Below the pieces are notes generated by a model. It was given only the letters and a program-made list of their open reading frames with translations. It did not search any database and was not told the DNA's origin. Shown here piece after piece: positions 7,134 to 15,406 of a stretch of 26,185 nucleotides of DNA. The DNA is taken from positions 1 to 26,185 of the forward strand of contig JBAJNN010000027.1 in the NCBI GenBank assembly GCA_036881905.1, read 5' to 3'. The stretch's first letter is position 1. Every line of letters begins with the position of its first letter. The position numbers and the translations under genes were made by a program. The stretch is from JBAJNN01 sp036881905. GTDB taxonomy: Bacteria > Pseudomonadota > Alphaproteobacteria > Rhizobiales > Im1.

Positions 7134-7796
7134 TTAAACCAACATGGCGATCCCGGCGCGCAGCTCGGCAATGCCTGTGCCCTTGGCGCTTGAGGTGACA
7201 TAAAGGCCCGGACAAGCCGCCGGACGGCGCGCCAGCGCCCGTTCGACACCGGCCCTGATGCGTTCGACCTCGCCCGGCGCGACCTTGTCGGCCTTGGTGA
7301 GGATACACTGATAGCTGAGCGCATAACGATCGAGCCTATCCATCATCTCATGATCGCCGGCCTTCAACCCGTGGCGCGCGTCGATGAGGACAAAAACCCG
7401 CTTGAGGCTTGCGCGATGCCGCAAATACGCCTGCGCCAATTCTTGCCGGCGCCGCGCCGTTTTGCGCTGGGCGCGGGCATAACCATACCCGGGCAGATCA
7501 ACCACGCATAAAACATCGGCGAAAACGAAAAAATTAAGCTCGCTGGTGCGCCCGGGCGTCGAGGAAATGCGGGCCAGAGCCTTGCGGCCGGCGAGCGCGT
7601 TGAACAGACTCGATTTGCCGACATTCGACCGCCCGGCCAAGGCAATCTCGCAGGGCATGGCGCCCGGCAGATCGGCGAGATGGGCAACGCCGCGCAGAAA
7701 ACGACATTCACCGGTAAACAAACACCGTCCCTTTGCCGAGGCCTGTCGCCAAGGCGCCTCTTTTCCGGAAAAATCCGACGCAACAGCGCCGCTCAT
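7134..7796 (-). CDS. engB: Ribosome biogenesis GTP-binding protein YihA/YsxC (EngB)
   Basis: EngB is an essential small GTPase that assists late assembly of the large ribosomal subunit. The 220-residue protein has all GTPase motifs: G1 GRSNVGKSS, a G2 threonine region (STPGRTSELNFF), G3 DLPGYGYA, G4 TKAD and G5 SSAKG. Length is typical of the family. An ATG at 7811 (five residues longer) is also possible; neither start has a strong ribosome binding site. It lies downstream of yidC on the same strand, as is common in alphaproteobacteria, but a 300-base gap and a hairpin separate the two, so it may have its own promoter. Confidence 0.94.
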   Translation of the reverse strand: MSGAVASDFSGKEAPWRQASAKGRCLFTGECRFLRGVAHLADLPGAMPCEIALAGRSNVGKSSLFNALAGRKALARISSTPGRTSELNFFVFADVLCVVDLPGYGYARAQRKTARRRQELAQAYLRHRASLKRVFVLIDARHGLKAGDHEMMDRLDRYALSYQCILTKADKVAPGEVERIRAGVERALARRPAACPGLYVTSSAKGTGIAELRAGIAMLV

Positions 7797-8123
7797 GGTC
7801 TGTAAACACATCTAAAATCGCAAACCCCGGGGAAGCCTATCGGCTTCGGGCCGAAGCCTCTTGTTCCAAGTCCTGGCGGAGATTGGTATCGGCCGCCATC
7901 TTAACGAAGTCTGTGGCAATACGCGATAGGGAGAGGCTCGCGCCCAAAGCATAATCCGAGCTGGAGCGAAGCGGCGCTCGATAAGGTTATGCGACCGAGA
8001 TAAGGAGAGCCTAATCAGAGCCGCCAGCGCAAGCGACGACGATCAAGATTATGCGGCCAAAATAAAGACCTCCAAGATCGCCGGTTCGATTCAATCGGAC
8101 CGAACGGCGCTCCAACTGCCGGT
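7797..8123. other. yidC-engB intergenic region with hairpin and short repeat motifs
   Basis: A perfect hairpin, GGCTTCG-GGC-CGAAGCC, lies at 7842-7858 upstream of engB. At 7950-8055 there are several GCATAATC/GATTATGC motifs (for example AAGCATAATCC at 7949-7959, AAGATTATGCGG at 8045-8056). They resemble the arms of the two-hairpin repeat found in the GTA region, here degenerate. No gene is seen. Confidence 0.5.
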
Positions 8124-9923
8124 TCACAGTTTTTTTACGCCCTTTTGCCGGCCCAAACCAAGCCCTTGGAGAATATTGCTCAAGAGCGCCACCTCAACCC
8201 CTTGCCGACGCATGATGACATACTGTTGCAGGACCGATAAGGTGTTGTTCCAGGCCCAATAGATCACCAGACCGGAGGGGAACCGGGCAAGAAGAAAGGT
8301 AAAAAATATCGGCATCAGATTGAACAGCTTGGCTTGAACCCGATCGGGGGGCGTCGGGTTAAGCCGCATCTGAACCCACATCGTCATCCCCATGATCAAA
8401 GGCCACACCCCGATCATGAGCAGGCCTGGCGGGGTCCAGGGCAACAGCCCGAACAAATTGAAAACGCTCGTCGGATCGGGCGCGGACAGATCCTTAATCC
8501 AGCCGAAAAATGGCGCATGGCGCATCTCGATGGTCACAAAAAGCACCTTGTAGAGGGAAAAGAACACCGGAATCTGGATCACCATCGGCAGGCAACCGGA
8601 GGCCGGATTGACCTTCTCCTTCTTATAAAGGGCCATCATGGCTTCCTGCTGCTTTACCCGGTCGCCGCGGTAACGCTCGCGAAGTTTCATCAGCTCCGGC
8701 TGCAGTTTCTTCATTTTGCTCATCGCAACATATGATTTATGGGCCAGGGGGAAGAACAGAAGCTTAACCACAACCGTCGTCATGAGAATGGCAATCCCGA
8801 AATTGCCGACCATCGCCTTGAAGAACTCAAGAAGCCAGAACATTGGCTTGGTGATGAAATAAAACCATCCCCAATCGATCAACAGATCAAAATGCTTGAT
8901 CCGATATTGGCTGGCATAGCCATCCACCAGCTGCACCACCTTGGCCCCGGAAAACAATCGGCTTTGGTATGACGCCGTCGCGCCGGGGGGGACCCGTATG
9001 CCGTCGCGTAAGAGATAATCCGCCTGATAGACGTCGCCTCCCGCGGTCTTGGTGTCGAGAAAGCGCGCTTTGACCGCCCTGGTCTGGTCGGGAATGAGCG
9101 CGACGGCCCAGTATTTGTCGGTAATGCCGAGCCAACCGCCAACTGTTTCATGGCTCTGCGGTTCGGACTCCTCTTGCAGATCGTCATATTTGGTCTGGGC
9201 GAGCTCATCGTCGTCGAAAGAGCCGATCATCCCCTCATGGAGAATGTAAAAACCCGCCGTCTTCGGTGTACCGTGGCGTGAGATCAAGGCGTAGGGGAAC
9301 AGCTTTACGGGCTTGCCCGATGTATTCTCCACCTGTTGGCGAATCGTGAACAGATAATGATCATCCACCGATATCGTACGCTTGAAAATGAGGCCATGGC
9401 GATTATCCCAACTGAGCGTCACCGGATGGGACGGCGTCAGCCTGGCGCCGGGGGTGGCCGTCCATACCGTCTTGCTGGTCGGCACCACCGCCGTATCGCC
9501 ATTGCCCGCGGCCCAGCCCTGATCGACGTAATAGGCCTTGGCGGTATCGGCGGGCGATAACAGCGTAATGATGGGACTTGAAGGATTCGTCGTGACACGA
9601 TAATCGCGCAATTTCAGATCGTCGATCCGGGCCCCTTTCAGATTGATGGAGCCTTTGATTTTCGGCGTGTCGATGGCGATTCGCGGCGTCAGGGCAAGGG
9701 CTTGCGAAGGGGAGAGAAGGGTGCCGGGTTCGGCGGCGGGAGCAGCATTTTCACCGGACGGAGTCGGCGCGAGCGATCCCTCAGACATCGTCCCGGCGGG
9801 GATCGTCTGCTGTTCGCTGGGTTGCGCCGGCTCGCCGGGCGGTTCATAGACGAGAAATTGCCAGGCGAACACCACCAAGGCCGACAAGACGATAGCCAAT
9901 ATAAACTGTTTATTCTGAGGCAT
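8124..9923 (-). CDS. yidC: Membrane protein insertase YidC
   Basis: YidC inserts and folds inner-membrane proteins, alone or with SecYEG. The 599-residue protein has the Gram-negative layout. An N-terminal membrane segment (FILAIVLSALVVFAWQFLV, residues 7-25) is followed by a Pro/Ala-rich linker, a large periplasmic beta domain (about 85-345), and the conserved five-helix core. Core landmarks are GNFGIAILMTTVVVKLLFFP, the cytoplasmic coiled hairpin around MSKMKKLQPELMKLRERY, NPASGCLPMVIQIPVFFSLYKVL, and the C-terminal FPSGLVIYWAWNNTLSVLQQY. It ends in a short basic tail (KGVKKL). The gene follows rnpA after 39 bases. A yidD gene, often found between the two, is absent. Confidence 0.97.
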   Translation of the reverse strand: MPQNKQFILAIVLSALVVFAWQFLVYEPPGEPAQPSEQQTIPAGTMSEGSLAPTPSGENAAPAAEPGTLLSPSQALALTPRIAIDTPKIKGSINLKGARIDDLKLRDYRVTTNPSSPIITLLSPADTAKAYYVDQGWAAGNGDTAVVPTSKTVWTATPGARLTPSHPVTLSWDNRHGLIFKRTISVDDHYLFTIRQQVENTSGKPVKLFPYALISRHGTPKTAGFYILHEGMIGSFDDDELAQTKYDDLQEESEPQSHETVGGWLGITDKYWAVALIPDQTRAVKARFLDTKTAGGDVYQADYLLRDGIRVPPGATASYQSRLFSGAKVVQLVDGYASQYRIKHFDLLIDWGWFYFITKPMFWLLEFFKAMVGNFGIAILMTTVVVKLLFFPLAHKSYVAMSKMKKLQPELMKLRERYRGDRVKQQEAMMALYKKEKVNPASGCLPMVIQIPVFFSLYKVLFVTIEMRHAPFFGWIKDLSAPDPTSVFNLFGLLPWTPPGLLMIGVWPLIMGMTMWVQMRLNPTPPDRVQAKLFNLMPIFFTFLLARFPSGLVIYWAWNNTLSVLQQYVIMRRQGVEVALLSNILQGLGLGRQKGVKKL

Positions 9924-9962
9924 TATAAGCTGGTCCCCGCAACCGCCCGTTTCGTGAAGGTT

Positions 9963-10382
9963 TCATCGTTTCCGGCCGGAAAACCGCCGTCCTGCGCGAG
10001 GCCGTTGACCAACCGTCCTGTTTGCACCGCCTTCATGGACGCCGTCAAGAGCGCGGCGCAAATCGCGCTCAAGCGCTGAAAAAGGACGCACCGACGTCCC
10101 CCCACGGGCGATAATGACATAATCGAAGCCCCTCCGGGCCAGCGGGTCCAGGGTCAATCTCACCACCTCACGCAACCGCCTGCGGGCGCGATTGCGCCGC
10201 ACGGCGTTGCCGATTTTGCGCGTGGCGGTGAAACCGACGCGCGCGGACGCCTCGTCGCCGCGAGCGCGGGCCTGAACAACCAGCCCGGGCATGGCGCGGG
10301 ACACGCCGCGGGCGGCGGCGAGAAATTCCGCGCGCTTTTTCAGCCGCTCCAGCTCCATATCGTGACGCCTGCCTTTATCCAT
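9963..10382 (-). CDS. rnpA: Ribonuclease P protein component
   Basis: This is the protein subunit of RNase P, which helps the RNA subunit cut 5' leaders from pre-tRNAs. The 139-residue product has ERLKKRAEFLAA near the start, RVGFTATRKIGNAVRRNRAR with the conserved RNR motif in the middle (about 48-67), and DYVIIARGGT before a basic tail. The length is typical for alphaproteobacteria. It sits 82 bases downstream of rpmH in the classic rpmH-rnpA pair. ATG 10382 is used, and ATG at residue 9 (MELERLKKR) is an alternative. A pair of proline- and arginine-rich C-terminal residues beyond the fold is ordinary for this group. Confidence 0.95.
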   Translation of the reverse strand: MDKGRRHDMELERLKKRAEFLAAARGVSRAMPGLVVQARARGDEASARVGFTATRKIGNAVRRNRARRRLREVVRLTLDPLARRGFDYVIIARGGTSVRPFSALERDLRRALDGVHEGGANRTVGQRPRAGRRFSGRKR

Positions 10383-10464
10383 GCATTTTACGCCCGCCCC
10401 ACGCCCCCACGAAGCGACAATGACGCCAGCATCGCCTAAGTGGGCTCTAAGGCGAAATATCGCT

Positions 10465-10605
10465 TCAGGCGGAAAGCCGTTTACGGCCTTTCGCCCGCCG
10501 ACGCGCCAATATGAGACGCCCGGCCTTGGTGGCCATGCGGGCGCGAAATCCGTGACGCCGTTTGCGGACCAAGCGACTGGGCTGAAACGTTCTTTTCACC
10601 GTCAT
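10465..10605 (-). CDS. rpmH: 50S ribosomal protein L34
   Basis: The minus strand from 10605 reads MTVKRTFQPSRLVRKRRHGF, then RARMATKAGRLILARRRAKG and RKRLSA before TGA. This is a complete L34, 46 residues long and extremely basic, as expected for this small rRNA-binding protein of the large subunit. Translation may start at ATG 10605 (after GGTGGAG) or at the following GTG, since many homologues begin at KRT. It heads the rpmH-rnpA-yidC block. No convincing promoter was found in the 200 bases upstream. Confidence 0.96.
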   Translation of the reverse strand: MTVKRTFQPSRLVRKRRHGFRARMATKAGRLILARRRAKGRKRLSA

Positions 10606-10821
10606 CTCCACCAAAATTCAAGTCAAGCCCGACCGGCCGGATCGTTAAAAGGCTTATGGCCGGGCCAAGCCCCGCCGGTTTCAAAAAAACCCGATTGTTA
10701 AGAACCTAAAAGCCCGGTGAGATATAAGAGATAATATCGCTTAGGTCAACAAATCCCCATCTTCTCCCAGACAGGGCCGCGGGCCCGGTGTCCAAGATTA
10801 TGCGATCACAGAAACAACCAG

Positions 10822-10862
10822 AAAAGGAGCACGAGGGGGGCCTTGGTCACCCGTGCTCCTTT
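10822..10862 (-). terminator. Rho-independent-type terminator after aztC
   Basis: An 11-base inverted repeat (AAAGGAGCACG at 10823-10833, CGTGCTCCTTT at 10852-10862) lies 24 bases downstream of the aztC stop. On the minus strand the stem is followed by a short T-rich stretch (CCTTTTC). It would end the zinc-uptake transcript before rpmH. Confidence 0.72.
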
Positions 10863-10885
10863 ATGGTCTGTCGGTCAGCCCGAGC

Positions 10886-11785
10886 CTAGTTTTTCCCTAA
10901 GGCCTTCATGATCCGCATGGTGTTGTATCTCATGAGGTCTATATAGGATGGAACCGGACCGCCGGCCGGAGACAGCGCCTCGGGGTAGAGTTCACCCCCG
11001 GGTCTTGCGCCGGTCGCGGCCGCGATCTGTTCAACCAGGCGCGGGTCCGTCGAGTTTTCGATGAAATAGACCGAAATCCCCTGTTTCCTGATCTGGTCGA
11101 TCAGCCTGGCCACATCGCCCGCCGACGCCTCGGTTTCCGTCGAAACGCCGAGCGGGGCAATGAAGGTCACGCCATATTCCTGCCCGTAATAGTTGAACGC
11201 GTCATGAGAGGTCAAAATGGTCCGCTTTCCCTCCGGAACCGAATCAATTTGCCGGCGCACGAAAGCATCGATCTTGTTCAGCTCCTTCCGGTAACTCTCG
11301 GCTTGGCGCGAGAAAGCGGCGGCATCGTCGGGATCGGCTTTTTCGAGGGCCGCCTCGATATTGGACACCCAAATCAAAACGTTGGGGACGCTGTTCCAGA
11401 CATGAGGGTCGGTGATGGTTTCGCCATCTTCATCCAAAGTGCGGGTTTTGATGCCCTCAGACACGATCACCGGCTTTACCGTGGACCCTGAGGCTTTCGC
11501 CAGACGTTTAAACCAGGTTTCCAGCCCTTCGCCGCTGATGAAGGTCACGGAAGCGGCCTTGACCGCCTTGGCGTCATCGGGCGAGGGTTCAAAATCGTGA
11601 GGATCGTCATTTGGCGGAACCAGACTCTTCACCCTCACATGATCGCCGCCGACATTTTTCACGACATCGGCAAGGACGGTAAAACTGGCCACGACATCGA
11701 TGGTCTTCGCCGATACGGCCGCGCCGAGACCAACAAGGATCATCGCCGATCCGACCAATGCAGACAGAAAACGCTTCATACTCAT
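10886..11785 (-). CDS. aztC: Zinc ABC transporter, periplasmic substrate-binding protein (AztC/ZnuA-like)
   Basis: This is a cluster A-I metal-binding protein of 299 residues. The signal peptide is MSMKRFLSALVGSAMILVGL then GAAVSA, with likely cleavage before KTIDVVAS. Candidate metal ligands are the histidines in PPNDDPHDFEPSP, TDPHVWNS and ILTSHDAFNYYG, plus the acidic residue in FIENSTDPRL; these match the three-His-plus-acid site of the family. The long His-rich loop of ZnuA is absent, as in AztC. ATG 11785 follows GGAGG at six bases; ATG 11779 is an alternative. It is last in the order ATPase, permease, binding protein, which is the aztABC arrangement, and a Zur-like site precedes the operon. 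A manganese or iron substrate is possible, but zinc fits best. Confidence 0.83.
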   Translation of the reverse strand: MSMKRFLSALVGSAMILVGLGAAVSAKTIDVVASFTVLADVVKNVGGDHVRVKSLVPPNDDPHDFEPSPDDAKAVKAASVTFISGEGLETWFKRLAKASGSTVKPVIVSEGIKTRTLDEDGETITDPHVWNSVPNVLIWVSNIEAALEKADPDDAAAFSRQAESYRKELNKIDAFVRRQIDSVPEGKRTILTSHDAFNYYGQEYGVTFIAPLGVSTETEASAGDVARLIDQIRKQGISVYFIENSTDPRLVEQIAAATGARPGGELYPEALSPAGGPVPSYIDLMRYNTMRIMKALGKN

Positions 11786-11786
11786 A

Positions 11787-12674
11787 TCAAACCTCCGTTC
11801 GAGCATTACTGAAGTGCCGGCGCCTGAACAAGCGCCCCAAAGCCCCTGAGGGAGCGACCAGAAGCGAGATCGCATAGATCACGCTGGCGGTCAGAATGAT
11901 CGTCGGCCCAGAGGCGAAACCGAGATGGTAGGAGACAAGAAGACCGATAAAACCGGAAACAGCGGCCGAAACCGCCGCGATAAGGAACATGACGGCAAGC
12001 CGCTCGGTCCATAATTTCGCGATACAGGCCGGCAGCATCATCATGCCCACGGCCATCAAGGTGCCGAGGGTCTGAAACCCGGCGACGAGATTGAGGACCA
12101 GGAGCAACAGGAAAATAAAATGATAGAGTGACCCGCGCCCGCCGACGACACGCAGAAATAGCGGGTCGAAACATTCGGTGATGAACGGGCGATAGACCAG
12201 AGCAAGGACAATGAGGGTGAGCGAGGCGATGGCGGCGACGATACACACCGCCTGAGCGTCGATCGCCAGGATGGTGCCGAACAGGACGTGCAACAGGTCG
12301 AGATTCGACCCGCCCAGCGACACGATCAGCACGCCCAGCGCCATGGCCGAGAGGTAAAAGCTGGTGAAACTGGCGTCCTCTTTCAAACTAGTGGTTCGGG
12401 TGATCAGGCCGGAAAGAAAGGTTACGATCAGGCCGGCGACAAGAGCGCCGAGCCCCATGGCGGCGAGCGACAGGCTCCCGGCCAGCAGAAAACCGATGGC
12501 GGCCCCGGGCAGCACGGCGTGACTCATGGCCTCACTGACCAGGCTCATCCGTCGCAGAACTAAGAGAACGCCGACCGGGCCGCCGCCGACCCCAAGCGCG
12601 ACCGAAGCCACCAGCGCCCGGCGCATAAATCCGTAATCGGCGAAAGGAGCAACGCACAGTGAATGGAGAGTCAT
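11787..12674 (-). CDS. aztB: Zinc ABC transporter permease (AztB-like)
   Basis: This ABC-3 family permease has 295 residues and about eight hydrophobic segments. Motifs include APFADYGFMRRAL at the N-terminus, LLVLRRMSLVSEAMSHAVLP (the conserved cytoplasmic region contacting the ATPase), GGSNLDLLHVLFGTILAID, and TLGTLMAVGMMMLPACIAKL in the C-terminal half. It forms the membrane channel for metal delivered by the binding protein. It starts 13 bases after the aztA stop and ends one base before aztC starts, so all three are co-translated. The N-terminal APFADYGFMRRAL and GSNxDLLHVLFG motifs are what I associate with AztB rather than ZnuB; this is recall, not a search. Confidence 0.85.
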   Translation of the reverse strand: MTLHSLCVAPFADYGFMRRALVASVALGVGGGPVGVLLVLRRMSLVSEAMSHAVLPGAAIGFLLAGSLSLAAMGLGALVAGLIVTFLSGLITRTTSLKEDASFTSFYLSAMALGVLIVSLGGSNLDLLHVLFGTILAIDAQAVCIVAAIASLTLIVLALVYRPFITECFDPLFLRVVGGRGSLYHFIFLLLLVLNLVAGFQTLGTLMAVGMMMLPACIAKLWTERLAVMFLIAAVSAAVSGFIGLLVSYHLGFASGPTIILTASVIYAISLLVAPSGALGRLFRRRHFSNARTEV

Positions 12675-12687
12675 CTTCGTTCCCGTT

Positions 12688-13425
12688 TCAAGACCCGTGA
12701 ACCGCAGTCGATCCGCTCCGGTTCTCGACCGGATTGCGCGCCGCCTTGAGATTCTCACGCGAGAGAACCTGATCCGTCGCTCCCCAATCGATCATCCGGC
12801 CGGCGAGAAGAAGGGCGTTCGGAAAATACGCGCGAACCTGATCGAAATCATGCAAGACCGCGATAACGGTGCGACCATCGCCATGCCAGCGGCGAATGAT
12901 TTTTATGAGATCGCAGGCTGTGCGGGCGTCGATCGCGGCAAACGGTTCGTCCAGAACGATAATGTCGGCATCCTGAACCATCAGCCTGGCAAACAGGGTG
13001 CGCTGAAACTGGCCTAAAGAGAGCGAACCGATGGGACGGTTTGCAAAGCCATCGAGCCCGACGCCGGCGAGCGCGTCTTTCGCGCGCCGTGCCGCCTGCG
13101 CGCTCACGGCGCCGAAAGCGCCGGTTTGCCGCCAGGCTCCCAGCATGATCGTATCGGCGACGGAGAGAGGAAATTGCCGGTCGATGGCGCTGATCTGAGG
13201 CAGATAACCAAAATCGCGGATATGTAATCCACCACGGTCGATTCGGCCCCGCGCCGGCGCAATCTCTCCCATCAGGGCCTTGAGAAGGGTGGATTTTCCG
13301 GCGCCGTTGGCGCCGATGATGGCGGTGAGACTGCCTGGAGCGAACGCCCCCGAAACCCCGTGAACGGCGCGATGGCGACCGTAAGCGACGCTGACATCGT
13401 CAAACCCTATGGCCGGAATGCTCAT
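12688..13425 (-). CDS. aztA: Zinc ABC transporter ATP-binding protein (AztA-like)
   Basis: This 245-residue nucleotide-binding subunit powers metal import. It has Walker A GANGAGKST (about 38-46), Q-loop FGYLPQISAID, a signature variant SLSLGQFQRTLFA, Walker B IIVLDEPFAAID and the H-loop VLHDF. The signature reads LSLGQ instead of LSGGQ, a change seen in working transporters. A 20-residue C-terminal tail is rich in Asn, Arg and Ser. The start codon overlaps the stop of the small membrane protein upstream (ATGA), so they are coupled. RQFPLSVADTIMLGAWRQTG resembles AztA sequences. Confidence 0.87.
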   Translation of the reverse strand: MSIPAIGFDDVSVAYGRHRAVHGVSGAFAPGSLTAIIGANGAGKSTLLKALMGEIAPARGRIDRGGLHIRDFGYLPQISAIDRQFPLSVADTIMLGAWRQTGAFGAVSAQAARRAKDALAGVGLDGFANRPIGSLSLGQFQRTLFARLMVQDADIIVLDEPFAAIDARTACDLIKIIRRWHGDGRTVIAVLHDFDQVRAYFPNALLLAGRMIDWGATDQVLSRENLKAARNPVENRSGSTAVHGS

Positions 13426-13604
13426 GGCAGGGCCACCGACCAGGCGACGCCGAGCCAGAGGCCGGCAATGATGACCGCCACCATGAGCAGACGCTCGAAC
13501 GCGGCACGGGCCATCAAAGAGGAGCGGAAACGATCGCGACTCTTCAAGCCGGACGCGCCCGTTTTCAGTCTCGCGACCGGCGCGAAACTCTTGAGTTTCG
13601 CCAT
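13422..13604 (-). CDS. Small single-pass membrane protein leading the zinc operon
   Basis: From ATG 13604 the product is MAKLKSFAPVARLKTGASGL followed by a basic stretch and one hydrophobic segment near the C-terminus (LLMVAVIIAGLWLGVAWSVA), 60 residues in all. It overlaps aztA by four bases (ATGA), and coupling of that kind supports a real gene. No family was recognised. ATG 13610 and upstream starts at 13631 and 13649 are possible; none has a Shine-Dalgarno. If 13604 or 13610 is right, the Zur-like site lies only 4-10 bases upstream, so the message may be nearly leaderless. Confidence 0.58.
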   Translation of the reverse strand: MAKLKSFAPVARLKTGASGLKSRDRFRSSLMARAAFERLLMVAVIIAGLWLGVAWSVALP

Positions 13605-13613
13605 GATCATAGT

Positions 13614-13626
13614 GTTATAACATAAC
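13614..13626 (-). promoter_or_regulatory. Candidate Zur operator
   Basis: The sequence GTTATAACATAAC has perfect arms GTTAT and ATAAC around a 3-base centre, and TGTTATAACA (13613-13622) is itself a perfect palindrome. The proteobacterial Zur box has GTTAT-NNN-ATAAC at its core. It lies directly upstream of the zinc operon on the same strand, as expected if zinc-loaded Zur represses uptake. Confidence 0.65.
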
Positions 13627-13719
13627 CTCATGACAATAAAATAGAGCATATGATCATGAAGCGCAACACTCTTTTTGGGTCCAGACCCTTATATCATCGT
13701 GAAATCGGCGGTGAGACCC

Positions 13720-13739
13720 GGCCCTCGCGCGCGAGGGCC
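13720..13739. repeat. Perfect 20-base palindrome
   Basis: GGCCCTCGCGCGCGAGGGCC reads identically on both strands. It lies between the zinc operon promoter region and mobile element copy B. It could be a bidirectional terminator stem, though no T-tract follows on either side. Confidence 0.6.
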
Positions 13740-13757
13740 GCAATCGAATCTGTTTCA

Positions 13758-14037
13758 GGGCCTGTTGACGTCCAGGATTTGGAGTGCGCTTGAACGAAAA
13801 TCGTCCAGTTTCAGCAAAGCGGCAAGCGCCGCCAAGGGCTTATCCTTTTTTTTAAGCCTTCGCGCCGCCAAAATGGCCGATTTTCGCCATATCCTTGCCG
13901 GACGCGGCGGATGTTCTCTCCTTAAAGCGCGTTGAAGCTCTCTTCAAGGAGGGTGGCTCCGGGAGCCACTCTTCTTCTCGTTCACAGGGAAAATCCGTCT
14001 CGTGGCCCATGCTCGAAACCTGATTGTCAACAGGCCC
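13758..14037. mobile_element. Miniature inverted-repeat element family 1, copy B (intact, 280 bp)
   Basis: The ends are GGGCCTGTTGACGTCCAGG (from 13758) and CCTGATTGTCAACAGGCCC (to 14037), inverted repeats with few mismatches. Flanking dinucleotides are CA and TA. The interior matches copy A (4911-5537 minus its insert) along its length and has no gene. It lies downstream of the last GTA-cluster gene. Confidence 0.88.
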
Positions 14038-14148
14038 TAAACCCGTCCACTCTGGCCTCACCCGAAAATCCAGGGGACGCGGAAGCGGGCGCAACACCGC
14101 TCGCCAAGATCGGAGGCGGACGCGAAAAGCCGTGATCGGCTCTTCATG

Positions 14149-14364
14149 TCAGCGCGTCACATCGGCGAAAGGGACGAATCTGGCGACCATCGCCCCGATG
14201 ACGCCCGCGAGCGAGACCAGCGTGAACAGCATCTTCCATCCGCCGCGGGTCGAGACCACCACATCGCGAATAGCGCGCAAATCGCCCTGCATCCGGCCGA
14301 CATCCTGCTCCAGCCGTTCCACTTTCGCGTTCAGCTTGCCAAGCTCGCATTCTATTGACTCCAT
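14149..14364 (-). CDS. Small coiled-coil plus membrane-anchor protein (XhlA/holin-like)
   Basis: The 71-residue product begins MESIECELGKLNAKVERLEQ, continuing as an amphipathic helix with heptad leucines and valines through about residue 42. It ends with one hydrophobic segment (MLFTLVSLAGVIGAMVA). This is the layout of phage haemolysin XhlA-like proteins and similar cell-exit accessories. ATG 14364 follows GGGGTGA at good spacing. It lies 40 bases after the DUF2793 gene at the end of the GTA cluster, where lysis or accessory genes are plausible. Function is inferred from layout only. Confidence 0.68.
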   Translation of the reverse strand: MESIECELGKLNAKVERLEQDVGRMQGDLRAIRDVVVSTRGGWKMLFTLVSLAGVIGAMVARFVPFADVTR

Positions 14365-14404
14365 TATTTTCACCCCAATTTCTCTCCGGCCGGAGGCTGA
14401 ATGA

Positions 14405-15406
14405 TCAGCGATAATCCCGCCCCAGCGTGTCGATATAGACATTGGACCCGTCATAGGTGAGAACAAAGCGATCGATCGCGAAGGCCCGGGTCGAAACCGA
14501 CGGCATATCCCCGCAGGGCGCAAGCCAGTTCCCGGGCCAGGCGACCCGTCTTGCCCCCTCGCCATCCTGTTTGATCAGCAAAATCACCTGCCCCCCATTC
14601 GCCGGCCAGTTGGCGATGGAAAGCTCTCTTACATCCCCATTGAGCTGAAGCTCGACATGATGCCCGGCCTTATAATCGATCGCCGCGAGTCCTTCGGAAA
14701 CCGATACGAATTGCCGCACAAAACTTTGCATGCCGGAAAAACCGTTGAGAATGCTCAAGGCGCCGGAGTTGCGGTCGACGCGCAGCGCATCGCGCCAGGT
14801 CGTCCCGTCGCCACTGACCCTCAACATAAAATCATCGCAGCCGATCAGACCAAACTCGGCGCGCCCGCCCCAACCGCTCTGCAACAGCATGGACAACACA
14901 TTATCCGGCGTTTCCTTGTTGAGCGTATAACGCAGATCGCCGCTTCCGCCCTCGGCAACCGACCGGGCGGCAAACAGCGCCTTGTTGAGTTTCGCCGCCA
15001 GCGGGTTTTCATCATCGGCCTCGGTGGCGATACCGAGCCCGGCGAGATTATTCACCCCGGCCAGCGCGGCGCATAAATCCGCCCAGCGACCGCCGGTCCA
15101 GATCATGAGCAGCCTTTCCGCCTCCAGCCAGGCGAGCCAGCCGGTTTTGGGCGTATGGAACACCCAACCGCCGGCCTGAAACACCGCGATCATGGTGGCT
15201 TTCCCAGCCCAGTCGCCGGTTGCGCCGTCGGCGACGATATAGCGTTCGCCTTCCGAAACCTCCGCCGCGGGACCGGTGCGGTGACGGTCCTTGACGCTGA
15301 GGTGAACGAGCGCATCGAGCACATCGAGCGCATCGTTATGGGTCACGTGTTTTTGCGCCTGCGCCGCTTCGAGATAGGGCAGGTTCAGATTTGCGCTGTC
15401 AGACAT
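14405..15406 (-). CDS. DUF2793 domain-containing protein (phage/GTA tail accessory)
   Basis: The 333-residue product opens MSDSANLNLPYLEAAQAQKH and then VTHNDALDVLDALVHLSV, the classic DUF2793 start. It continues with EGERYIVADGATGDWAG, IAVFQAGGWVFHTPKTGWLA and a WTGGRWADL block. The C-terminal 200 residues (beta-rich, with SGDGTTWRDALRVDRNSG near 225-245) look like a fibre or carbohydrate-binding part. DUF2793 proteins accompany alphaproteobacterial GTA and phage tail genes and are thought to be surface-exposed fibre components. ATG 15406 lies just inside the gp15 end (8-base overlap) behind GAGG, so the two are coupled. Confidence 0.84.
   Translation of the reverse strand: MSDSANLNLPYLEAAQAQKHVTHNDALDVLDALVHLSVKDRHRTGPAAEVSEGERYIVADGATGDWAGKATMIAVFQAGGWVFHTPKTGWLAWLEAERLLMIWTGGRWADLCAALAGVNNLAGLGIATEADDENPLAAKLNKALFAARSVAEGGSGDLRYTLNKETPDNVLSMLLQSGWGGRAEFGLIGCDDFMLRVSGDGTTWRDALRVDRNSGALSILNGFSGMQSFVRQFVSVSEGLAAIDYKAGHHVELQLNGDVRELSIANWPANGGQVILLIKQDGEGARRVAWPGNWLAPCGDMPSVSTRAFAIDRFVLTYDGSNVYIDTLGRDYR

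Noticed and set aside
10606..10821. Origin of replication near rpmH
   Set aside because: No DnaA-box cluster (TTATCCACA-like) and no dnaA gene; alphaproteobacterial origins usually lie elsewhere.
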